Source: a virus. From it: DNA of 31,360 bases. The notes below the pieces were generated by a model. It did no database searches and had not been told where the DNA came from. It worked only from the letters and a program-made list of their open reading frames with translations. The position numbers and the translations under genes were made by a program. The stretch lies in the IMG/VR virus record IMGVR_UViG_3300008108_000238, positions 1 through 31,360 of that record; one strand, 5' to 3'. Below are positions 27,501 through 31,360 of this stretch, one piece after another. How positions within the stretch are numbered: position 1 is the stretch's first letter; every line of letters starts with the position of its first letter.

Positions 27501-27958
27501 TTGAGTGTTTCAATAACAATCTAATAGATCTTACATTGGACATTGGGGTTATAGATACAATTATTTCTAATAATCCAACAAGAATATTGTCTCAATTTAT
27601 ATGTGTCAATGTTGACAAATACCAATATCCGTTTGCCGCGTTTGGTTCAATTGACGACGCAATCTATGTTGCGTATGCTAAATTTAGACAAATAGTTGAA
27701 ACACAATCACCTGGAACTGATTTAAATGAAGAACAAGTTTTAGATTTAATTTTGGAATATTGGCCACAAGATCAACCTGTCGGAGACCCAACAGGGTCTA
27801 ATAGACCAGGAAATCAAACAATCAAACAACAAGATAGACCACAATATGATGAATTTTTAAAAAGAGTACAACAAGCGTTTCAAAAAGGACAATCACAAAA
27901 TCTTTGGACTTCTGATTTAATTAATCCTTCACCACCAGTCCCACCCCCAACTCCTTAA
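21530..27958 (+). CDS. Giant baseplate hub protein
   Basis: At 2142 residues this is the largest protein of the window. An N-terminal domain (about 140-245) has GIQYKINASLLPTCTITLED, PYPVFYLTMKGFYGKALKV and NFQITLSFYGYKYTMLSEIP, like the hub domain that sits under the tube. Near the C-terminus (about 1740-1860) the segment SYTCDITMFGNVMIQPMMYF followed by NLRHIPMFEGTYMIFDVQHD and PGTFETKIQGIRQP is a conserved motif in large baseplate hub proteins. The middle 1500 residues are unassigned and look beta-rich, with long polar stretches. The last 200 residues (about 1925-2142) look like a separate globular domain ending in a polyproline tail (PSPPVPPPTP). I considered a peptidoglycan hydrolase for this domain but could not identify catalytic residues. 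The hub call is supported by position and by both motifs. Confidence 0.65.
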   Translation: MADNKGDIFVEADFDNIFSIDPNKIYDEFGNVQQRLVNHEELVMYANLECNILPRTKLQLGVGAEEKGTNVVIATTKINFMNPGNKNFLDTSWVDNFTPQTILNGDNLKNAKNGPTNSPTQNESYEKNQSFILAGDQTDATALLGITGIQYKINASLLPTCTITLEDVRGRALFELGDQSPYAVFFNMPYPVFYLTMKGFYGKALKVPLSLQNFNASFNTNSGNFQITLSFYGYKYTMLSEIPNQALIALPNMYERKYTFKPKDNPDAPTSEVKQETTTRGREILNNTYSKYIAKGLIKESLPKYTIIEFVNKLQKIDKDLAKLVSEVDFSRLTDIKLYGETLKLLNQELITFKGGTTNSWYNTYARKKDPSDLYYYVKNKDATSQIIVNAYINKDSKKPFEVMDESKTELTKILTKFEKKILGIATFQDLGFGIIQNDFYLDNTITNVNDFDLKKSFEVNGGTTGIESPEFLAFTDTLKSLLSSYNDTLTLNTTGSDRKITYFINLDKYKTKFSNLEKKYLERKEKIEIEIADAIRKKFQDTNLLGFDPTIRNVTAILFANCEAFISLMDEVHTKSWDVRNDPDRKKLLNNAITDKLDTSTSPVYPWPQVLEVKDNGEQQQYSLKYPGDYLDGRNSSIWPEVEFVEEFIKGQTQRTNLINTPSQTDKNQLTEPGMVSISVLDLPISNIIYLNKDEVKFFYEIWERCFVLSHYGRISKTNDGSLYKAIADFEANNLIQGLEGTSNSLKKKLVDYRFDSKNIIATLRNISNGGLGTSWQLLIREQYNTQYIQSNLQQSNGIYGFTQINKPTSFTSETEFNFSNFVSNTRTNSQDFFDIYPFGITNWLRSNLSNGASTSINSANNTTTLNYNKDLKFITNFKEDEIENKITNLPVVNYNYLEDYSKQFEYRMDLKEIYETRTPKNFLPTEGYLRYSASTGLLTSELIQKSTSIMNTPMFINSILTANYKFRNNNKTPYVVPAYLFLNSLPLATLREKNKSFANNSVTDLDYIFATFKKFGAVHKVPYAWILKYGSIWYRYKYWLETGNDILTNDWSNFQYKPNYDPITFDSNKTYSLNVPQPNGSVSATSIVLDTIVNTSSGIQASTMNLGFYPNLIDEFNYCYQGLELIGSTNGYTDSSINNVLGNKLKLIQSDGETNATPVINPIYRTRGFDSNNSNRTLSITTWSALAYKFSSETQTKQCYILPSFGTEMNEAIWECFKEKNTKPYYKIENEISGNQAVFNGSARLVWNSPNYGYFELSGLTKPSPSEYMKEIFSGTSEQTNFGLQSSNYTNISEIFSTFDKIILDLFESEFLKFSTSIYDADDNTIENFQSLFRSMMLIDEPQGNSFQTLLRDAITKQENKLFGVIEDFIKYEKFIKIGNPSSFDRKIFYSFAGLSSADPIIQTPIEPYLYQPYQQNLPPDVSFASSVLNQPTAWRTLQLYVGFSDLPNLTYGGQSYITDFFRDMNVEFSENNIKNLYQLIKIYATQKIIDPTLNRDKFIILLNENLEKVNQFKDGIIDQVFQNSKLIETLKDQILLDSNPNEIDTSEVENKTIKIELWELFKAINDKWIAGGDFETKTFFEDVMFLDRTSKDIGDDIIVDIFKVKTILEGTFKNAEKYVDENFKTISSIQHIIMSIIQDANFVVWPIAGYVNYFGIQTPIKNAQPRVDDPMDLANSLFGTFLNVDTRNSSPKLVCFYANKPSDNLSIEKPEQGYKNDSWNFSTPVNNPIRYTPKKNFAGSNRAIGFTVDVGLQNQNIFFNVGLNQTPGKATAESIDLLNKMGNQYGEKGGYTASVSLFNVYKTRSYTCDITMFGNVMIQPMMYFNLRHIPMFEGTYMIFDVQHDIRPGTFETKIQGIRQPIATLGNVTKQEAIIRIKSLFLDKISTKIQINANDGEAVKPNETPQTLQQANNQIINSYSGAKSPSANNDCGSSLYGDAQEFESGTAIKVSPSVADVCTIIGKTTENTNGRKVLLSLVWLKSANAVGKIECFNNNLIDLTLDIGVIDTIISNNPTRILSQFICVNVDKYQYPFAAFGSIDDAIYVAYAKFRQIVETQSPGTDLNEEQVLDLILEYWPQDQPVGDPTGSNRPGNQTIKQQDRPQYDEFLKRVQQAFQKGQSQNLWTSDLINPSPPVPPPTP

Positions 27959-28028
27959 TAAAAGTATTAGCGGTTGATTAAATCTGTAATAATAACGGCC
28001 AAATTATAATATTTTATAAACGATTAGA

Positions 28029-28036
28029 TATTTATA
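28029..28036 (+). promoter_or_regulatory. TATTTATA motif upstream of the 28049 gene
   Basis: GATATTTATAAAG lies 12 bases before the ATG at 28049, in a 90-base AT-rich gap after the hub gene. The rest of the gap shows no hairpin with a T run. It has the same core and spacing as at 11716 and 16320. Confidence 0.4.
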
Positions 28037-28048
28037 AAGAAAAAACAA

Positions 28049-28273
28049 ATGAATTTAAGCGAAACTTTAAACAACTATCTTGGAAAAAATGTCAGATATT
28101 CTGAAAAGGATATGGGTGACGGAAATAAACAGGTATGTGATTTGGACACTGGCGATTGTTATGTCGTTAGAATGAAAGACGGACTAATTGAGAGATTTGA
28201 TAATTCAGTTAATATGTCAAGAAAAGTAAGAGTAGAAACCCCACAGGGTGTTAAACAATTGTTAAACGGCTAA
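28049..28273 (+). CDS. Small hypothetical protein
   Basis: This 74-residue soluble protein has a compact, probably beta-rich core: YLGKNVRYSEKDMGDGNKQV, then two cysteines in CDLDTGDC, YVVRMKDGLIERFDN, and VRVETPQGVKQLLNG. The family is unknown to me. It starts soon after a candidate late promoter and ends 6 bases before the next gene, so the two are probably co-expressed and may be virion or assembly proteins. The start has an A-rich leader and no Shine-Dalgarno sequence, as for other genes here. Confidence 0.75.
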   Translation: MNLSETLNNYLGKNVRYSEKDMGDGNKQVCDLDTGDCYVVRMKDGLIERFDNSVNMSRKVRVETPQGVKQLLNG

Positions 28274-28279
28274 AAAAAA

Positions 28280-28939
28280 ATGAGTATAGACAAAAAAATA
28301 ATGGATGAGTTGAAAAGATATAACTCAATTAACAAATATATATCAGAACAAGAAGTACCACCTCTTCCTGGTGAAGAGTTACCTCCACCCCCTGCCGGTG
28401 ATGTACCTCCTGCGGGAGAAGCACCAGCGGCTTTACCACCGGCAGAACCACAAGTTGTTGATACCGTAACAGATCCTGATGTAGAAAAGGTAGATTCTGC
28501 GGGAGAATCAGAAGAAACAACAACAGAAGGTGGATCGGAAGAATTAGATATTACTGATTTAGTAAATTCACAAAAAAATGTTGAAACAAAACAACAAGAA
28601 TATTTCGATAAACTATTTTCACATATTGAGGGTCTAGAATCAAAACTCGGTGAAATGGATAAAATAGTTTCTTTATTGAATACCCTTGAACAAAAAGTTG
28701 AAAAATACAGACCAAGAACGGCACAAGAAAAACTTGAACTCAGAAGTTTAGATTCAGGACCATTCAATCAAAAATTATCCGATTTTTTTAATGATAAACA
28801 AGATGATTTTGAAAAGTCAGGAAAAAATGAATATATATTAACCACCGATGAGGTTGAAGATTTTTCACCAAATGAAATTAAAAATACTTTTAACGAGTTT
28901 GATGATACTGTTAAATTTCCTTACAATACTTTAAAATAA
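28280..28939 (+). CDS. Hypothetical proline-rich and coiled-coil protein (possible virion or scaffold protein)
   Basis: This 219-residue protein has three parts. The N-terminus is MSIDKKIMDELKRYNSINKY (helical), followed by an extended Pro/Ala/Glu segment (about 26-85: PPLPGEELPPPPAGDVPPAG and similar) that is probably disordered. Next come a helical region that could form a coiled coil (about 90-150, VETKQQEYFDKLFSHIEGLE then LLNTLEQKVEKY) and an acidic C-terminal domain. Such a layout is common in scaffold or internal head proteins of T4-like phages, but no protease cleavage site could be shown and no family was recognised. A strong hairpin follows at 28961. The long open frame on the opposite strand is a shadow of the biased composition. 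Confidence 0.7.
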   Translation: MSIDKKIMDELKRYNSINKYISEQEVPPLPGEELPPPPAGDVPPAGEAPAALPPAEPQVVDTVTDPDVEKVDSAGESEETTTEGGSEELDITDLVNSQKNVETKQQEYFDKLFSHIEGLESKLGEMDKIVSLLNTLEQKVEKYRPRTAQEKLELRSLDSGPFNQKLSDFFNDKQDDFEKSGKNEYILTTDEVEDFSPNEIKNTFNEFDDTVKFPYNTLK

Positions 28940-28960
28940 TACTATCTCACAATAAGTACT

Positions 28961-28999
28961 AAATAAGGGGGCGGACAAGTATTACCCCCTTATTTATTT
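28961..28999 (+). terminator. Strong hairpin terminator
   Basis: AAATAAGGGGG (28961-28971) pairs perfectly with CCCCCTTATTT (28985-28995) around a 13-base loop, followed by an AT-rich tail (ATTTT). The stem has 11 pairs and five G-C pairs in a row, rare in this AT-rich window. It ends the late-gene transcript before the SSB gene and may work in both directions. Confidence 0.75.
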
Positions 29000-29009
29000 T
29001 ATACCGATC

Positions 29010-29040
29010 TTTGACTATCTAAATTAAATTATTATATTTC
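29010..29040 (+). promoter_or_regulatory. Host-type (Bacteroidota sigma) promoter of the SSB gene
   Basis: TTTG (29010-29013), 19 bases, then TATATTTC (29033-29040) matches the Bacteroidota consensus TTTG-N19-TAnnTTTG in all but the last base. It lies just after a terminator and 48 bases before the SSB ATG, and is followed by an A/T-rich leader. This suggests that the SSB gene is read early by unmodified host RNA polymerase. Confidence 0.65.
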
Positions 29041-29088
29041 TGACATAACTTAATAAATAAATAAACCTGTCTTAAAATCCTATCAATT

Positions 29089-29928
29089 ATGGCGACAACA
29101 TTAGACTCAGTACTCGAGCAGTACGAAAAATCACAAAAAGGATCATCCACAACATCAAAGATGTCTCAGGATGAGAGAATGAAGAAGTATTTCGCAGCAA
29201 TTCTTCCACAAAATCAAAAGTCTGCACAAAAAAGGGTTAGAATCCTACCCACCCCTGACGGATCATCACCATTCAAAGAAGTGTGGTATCACGAAGTTCA
29301 GGTTGACGGAAAATGGGTTAAACTTTATGATCCTGGTAAAAATGACAACGAGCGTTCACCATTGAACGAAGTTTATGACGAACTTATGTCAACAGGAAAA
29401 GAGTCCGACAAGGAACTTGCAAAACAATACAAAGCTCGTAAGTTTTATATTGTAAAAGTGGTTGATCGTGACGCAGAACAGGATGGTGTAAAATTCTGGC
29501 GTTTCAAACACAACTACAAGAACGAAGGAGTATTGGATAAGATCATTCCAATTTGGAGAGCAAAAGGTGATATTACTGACCCAGCAAATGGTCGTGACTT
29601 GATTATCGAGCTAGCAAAAGCAAAGACACCAAAAGGTAAGGAATATACAATCATCCAAACCGTAATGTATGACGACCCAACTCCTGTTCACACAGATGAT
29701 GAGACAATGGAATCTTGGGTAAAAGATGAACTCACTTGGAATGATGTTTACTCCAAGAAGCCAACTGAATACCTCGAAGCAATTGCTCGTGGAGAAACCC
29801 CAAGGTGGGATTCAGATCTTGGAAAGTATGTCTACGGAAATTCATCCTCTTCTTCCACAACTATGGGTGGGGGTGGATACTCTGACCCTCAGGCAGATGC
29901 TGATCCAGATGAAGATCTTCCATTCTAA
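29089..29928 (+). CDS. Single-stranded DNA-binding protein (gp32-like)
   Basis: This 279-residue protein resembles T4 gp32 (301 residues), which coats ssDNA during replication, recombination and repair. It has a basic and Ser-rich N-terminus used for cooperative binding, the core KRVRILPTPDGSSPFKEVWY (about 48-67), the strands KARKFYIVKVVDRD (about 115-128) and VKFWRFKHNYKN, and an acidic C-terminal tail (DADPDEDLPF) that recruits partner proteins. A histidine corresponding to the first zinc ligand is present (H68), but the protein has no cysteine, so the zinc site of T4 gp32 is lost. Codon use is cleaner and less AT-biased than in the neighbours, consistent with high expression. It is flanked by a host-type promoter and a terminator. 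Confidence 0.85.
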   Translation: MATTLDSVLEQYEKSQKGSSTTSKMSQDERMKKYFAAILPQNQKSAQKRVRILPTPDGSSPFKEVWYHEVQVDGKWVKLYDPGKNDNERSPLNEVYDELMSTGKESDKELAKQYKARKFYIVKVVDRDAEQDGVKFWRFKHNYKNEGVLDKIIPIWRAKGDITDPANGRDLIIELAKAKTPKGKEYTIIQTVMYDDPTPVHTDDETMESWVKDELTWNDVYSKKPTEYLEAIARGETPRWDSDLGKYVYGNSSSSSTTMGGGGYSDPQADADPDEDLPF

Positions 29929-29942
29929 TAATTGAATGAATT

Positions 29943-29983
29943 AAATAAACTCCTGACCAAAAGTTGGGAGTTTATTTTTTTTG
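29943..29983 (+). terminator. Terminator of the SSB gene
   Basis: AAATAAACTCC (29943-29953) pairs perfectly with GGAGTTTATTT (29967-29977) around a 13-base loop, followed by a run of T to 29982. It lies 15 bases after the SSB stop codon. Confidence 0.85.
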
Positions 29984-29996
29984 TATATTTATAACT

Positions 29997-30314
29997 ATGA
30001 AATATAAAATATCTAAAAATCAGATTGATAAAATTGCATTTCCATTTTTGGATAAGGAATTTGAAGGAATTGAAAAATATAAAGCAAAATATTTTGATGG
30101 AATTATTTTTAAAAAACCAAATGAAAAATTTGGTGTATTAAGATATGAAAAAAATAAAACTTTATGGATTTATTACAAATTTGTTAATAAAATTTCTTCA
30201 TTTTTTTCTCTTGAAAATCTTGATGCTCAGGGCCTTATCGGACGATGGGCTGAGGATAGATTGCAAATTGAGGTAAGCAGCACCTTAAGGCTGTACACCC
30301 ATTGGCATCTGTAA
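29997..30314 (+). CDS. Array-associated hypothetical protein, copy 1
   Basis: This 105-residue protein starts MKYKISKNQIDKIAFPFL. An upstream TTG would add 11 residues inside the SSB terminator and is not likely. The body is DKEFEGIEKYKAKYFDGIIF, KNKTLWIYYKFVNKISSFFS and LIGRWAEDRLQIEV. I believe similar small proteins (a short N-terminal helix, a central sheet with WIYY, an FFS.E segment, and W.EDR..eV near the end) occur in other Bacteroidota phages, but I cannot name a function. It has no signal peptide or membrane segment. Codons 85-96 (30249-30284) are the first repeat of a CRISPR-like array, and the last codons and the TAA come from the first spacer. The C-terminal nine residues (LRLYTHWHL) therefore look like a random addition. 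Confidence 0.8.
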   Translation: MKYKISKNQIDKIAFPFLDKEFEGIEKYKAKYFDGIIFKKPNEKFGVLRYEKNKTLWIYYKFVNKISSFFSLENLDAQGLIGRWAEDRLQIEVSSTLRLYTHWHL

Positions 30315-30335
30315 GCTGAGGATAGATTGCAAATT
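30249..30335 (+). repeat. CRISPR-like array A: one full repeat, a 30-nt spacer, one partial repeat
   Basis: A 36-nt repeat (30249-30284, beginning GCTGAGGATAGATTGCAAAT and ending AGCACC) is followed by 30 unrelated bases (30285-30314, 43% G+C) and a second copy truncated after 21 bases (30315-30335). The distance between the starts is 66. The first repeat lies within the coding sequence of copy 1, and its stop codon is the last three bases of the spacer. There is no cas gene nearby. See array B for the consensus. Confidence 0.8.
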
Positions 30336-30356
30336 AATTAACAGATATTAATAACT

Positions 30357-30680
30357 ATGAAATATAAAATATCAAAAGAACAACTTGATAAAATCATCTT
30401 TCCATTTTTGGATAAGGAATTTGAAGGAATTGAAAAATATAAAGCAAAATATTTTGATGGAATTGTTTTTAAAAAACCAGATGAAGAATTTGGAGCATTA
30501 GGATATAAAAAAAATAAAACTTTATGGATTTATTATAAATTTATTGATAAAATTTCTTCATTTTTTTCTCTTGAGGATCTTGATGCTCAGGAACTTATCG
30601 GACGATGGGCTGAGGATAGATTGCAAATTGAGGTAAGATACACCATAAGGCTTGGTAAGGGTATCCGTGCCGACAGCTGA
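30357..30680 (+). CDS. Array-associated hypothetical protein, copy 2
   Basis: This 107-residue paralogue of the gene at 29997 starts MKYKISKEQLDKIIFPFL and is about 90% alike in the body. Differences such as NEKFGVLRYEKN against DEEFGALGYKKN are mostly surface residues. Codons 85-96 (30609-30644) are the first repeat of array B. The following eleven residues (IRLGKGIRADS) come from a spacer, and the TGA stop (30678-30680) is formed inside the next repeat. A promoter is not clear. It lies 21 bases after the partial repeat of array A, so it may be read through from copy 1. Function is unknown. The coupling of this gene to a repeat array in both copies argues that the association is not accidental. 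Confidence 0.8.
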   Translation: MKYKISKEQLDKIIFPFLDKEFEGIEKYKAKYFDGIVFKKPDEEFGALGYKKNKTLWIYYKFIDKISSFFSLEDLDAQELIGRWAEDRLQIEVRYTIRLGKGIRADS

Positions 30681-30777
30681 GGATAGATTGCAAATTGAGG
30701 TAAGATACACCGCAATCTGTTTATTTGATGAGTTATGCTTCGCTGAGGATAGATTGCAAATTGAGGTAAACAAAACC
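30609..30777 (+). CRISPR. CRISPR-like array B: three 36-nt repeats with 31- and 30-nt spacers, no cas genes
   Basis: Repeats lie at 30609-30644, 30676-30711 and 30742-30777. The first two are identical over 36 bases (GCTGAGGATAGATTGCAAAT, then TGAGGTAAGATACACC). The last keeps the first 28 bases and ends in ACAAAACC, as terminal CRISPR repeats often do. The spacers, 30645-30675 (31 nt, 52% G+C) and 30712-30741 (30 nt, 33% G+C), do not resemble each other. A 36-nt repeat with a 30-nt spacer is usual for type II and type V CRISPR. However, the repeat is also the 3' end of the gene before it, no cas gene is in the window, and the repeat has no strong palindrome. A type label is therefore not justified. 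Confidence 0.55.
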
Positions 30778-30844
30778 TAAACTTATTTTTTCTTACCATC
30801 TTTTCTTTAAACAATAAATTTCTTATTATTATAACAAAAATATT

Positions 30845-30997
30845 ATGAAAACTTACAAAGTAACATTAACCCCGAAACCAGGAGTATCAGGTCAATCAAT
30901 TAGGACTTCGGTTCAAGCCGCAGGATACACAGAAGCTAAACGATTGGTAGAAGCTCAGTTCGATACCTCAAAATATACTATTCAAATTCAAGGATAA
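30845..30997 (+). CDS. Small hypothetical protein
   Basis: This 50-residue protein begins MKTYKVTLTPKPGVSGQSIR and has a central AGYTEAKRLVEAQFDTSKYT, with a beta-strand-turn-helix pattern (VTL.P then EAKRLVEAQF) seen in short phage proteins of unknown function. It lies in an A-rich context, with an AACAAAAATATT leader and no Shine-Dalgarno sequence. Sixteen bases separate its stop from the next gene, so the two are probably read together. No function can be named. Confidence 0.7.
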   Translation: MKTYKVTLTPKPGVSGQSIRTSVQAAGYTEAKRLVEAQFDTSKYTIQIQG

Positions 30998-31013
30998 CTA
31001 AAAACAAAAAAAA

Positions 31014-31360
31014 ATGAAAAAAATCTTATTAACAATCGCACTATTCGTTCTACCTTTTATAACTTTTGCTCAAGCGAGGGTAAACTTTACTGAACAACAA
31101 ATCAAAACAGAATTTAAGAGTAAAAATATTAAAACAGATTACACCAAAGACGGTGTTAAATACCTATATACTGGTGATGAAAATGTTTATACATTCTATT
31201 ATATTAACAATGAAGGGATTTGTTATAGTTGTATGATGGTTCCTCAGACAAGGGGAATTCTTAATTGGCTCGTTGAAGATTATAATGGAAAATATGTTAT
31301 TGTATCAGATACAGAATGGAAATATTATAGTGAAAATGGTATTATGTATATAACATTGAC
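31014..31360 (+). CDS. Secreted hypothetical protein (runs off the right edge)
   Basis: At least 115 residues. The N-terminus MKKILLTIALFVLPFITFAQ is a classical signal peptide: two lysines, a hydrophobic core, and a cut after AQA, a common ending in Bacteroidota. The mature part begins RVNFTEQQIKTEFKSKN and contains YYINNEGICYSCMMVPQTRG, with two cysteines three residues apart. Exported phage proteins of this kind may act in the periplasm or at the cell surface, for example in superinfection exclusion or cell-envelope change, but nothing in the sequence decides this. The C-terminus is missing. The gene may equally have been gained from the host. Confidence 0.8.
   Translation, partial: MKKILLTIALFVLPFITFAQARVNFTEQQIKTEFKSKNIKTDYTKDGVKYLYTGDENVYTFYYINNEGICYSCMMVPQTRGILNWLVEDYNGKYVIVSDTEWKYYSENGIMYITL

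Larger units (their letters stand above)
29986..30644 (+). repeat. 360-bp tandem duplication of a small gene
   Basis: The segment 29997-30248 and the segment 30357-30608 are the same gene body at a distance of exactly 360 bases, with about 23 differences in 252 bases (about 9%), mostly changing amino acids. The bases TAACTATGAAATATAAAATA around both start codons are identical. The similarity continues through the array repeat that ends each gene. Confidence 0.9.

Noticed and set aside
27300-27958. Lysozyme or glucosaminidase domain at the end of the hub protein
   Set aside because: The spacing of aromatic residues near FAAFGSIDDAI is suggestive, but no catalytic Glu/Asp pattern could be assigned.
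28270-28767. 165-codon open frame on the minus strand opposite the proline-rich gene
   Set aside because: It is Ser- and Gly-rich low complexity caused by reading the antisense of Pro/Glu codons. The plus-strand frame has a proper leader and sits in an operon.
29964-29996. TTG start giving 11 extra residues to the gene at 29997
   Set aside because: The extension is made of the SSB terminator and its T run. The duplicated gene copy starts at the equivalent of ATG 29997.
30558-30814. Two minus-strand frames through array B with a repeated peptide containing SICNLSSA or FAIYPQ
   Set aside because: The repetition is only the antisense of the DNA repeat, the frames overlap each other, and there is no conserved start context.

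Overview
The window is part of the virion-structure region of a tailed phage with a contractile, T4-type tail. It is AT-rich and all protein-coding, and I saw no tRNA or rRNA genes. A member of the Bacteroidota (probably a flavobacterium-like host) is suggested by three things: a TTTG-N19-TATATTTC promoter in front of the ssDNA-binding protein gene (Bacteroidota sigma consensus TTTG-N19-TAnnTTTG), A-rich leaders without Shine-Dalgarno sequences, and a secreted protein whose signal peptide ends in FAQA. The host is an inference. Which phage genus this is cannot be decided from the sequence alone.

Layout. 1-3030 (minus strand): a partial unknown gene, a neck-like structural protein, and an SNF2-type ATPase that lacks the middle of its second helicase domain. 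3061-4607 (plus): a gp14-like neck protein and a gp15-like tail terminator, joined by a TAATG overlap. 4608-4757 (minus): a tiny gene resembling ribbon-helix-helix proteins. 4880-8062 (plus): an enlarged tail sheath. 8213-8701 (minus): the tail tube protein, convergent with the sheath gene. 8787-9677 (minus): a HAD-family phosphatase-like protein. 9725-10744 (plus): an unknown gene. 10789-11698 (plus): a gp26-type baseplate/tail assembly protein whose C-terminal partner is in the +1 frame, a likely programmed frameshift. 11739-27958 (plus): the tape measure protein and the baseplate genes, including 1623- and 2142-residue proteins around a small gp53/LysM-like protein. 28049-28939: two small unknown genes. 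29089-29928: a gp32-like ssDNA-binding protein. 29997-31360: an accessory region.

How the genes work together. The neck (gp13/gp14-like), tail terminator, sheath, tube, tape measure, assembly chaperone and baseplate proteins together make most of a contractile tail and its connection to the head. The SNF2-like protein, SSB and HAD protein belong to DNA or nucleotide metabolism. Several genes have a TATTTATA motif about 12-30 bases before the start codon. This may be the phage's late promoter, whereas the SSB gene has a host-type promoter.

The most unusual part is 29997-30780. A small gene is tandemly duplicated, and the last bases of each copy form the first unit of a CRISPR-like array: 36-nt repeats separated by 30, 31 and 30 nt of unrelated sequence. 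No cas gene is visible. The first 28 nt of the four full repeats are identical although the two gene bodies differ at about 9% of bases, and the 66-nt period can also be read as a 22-codon peptide repeat.
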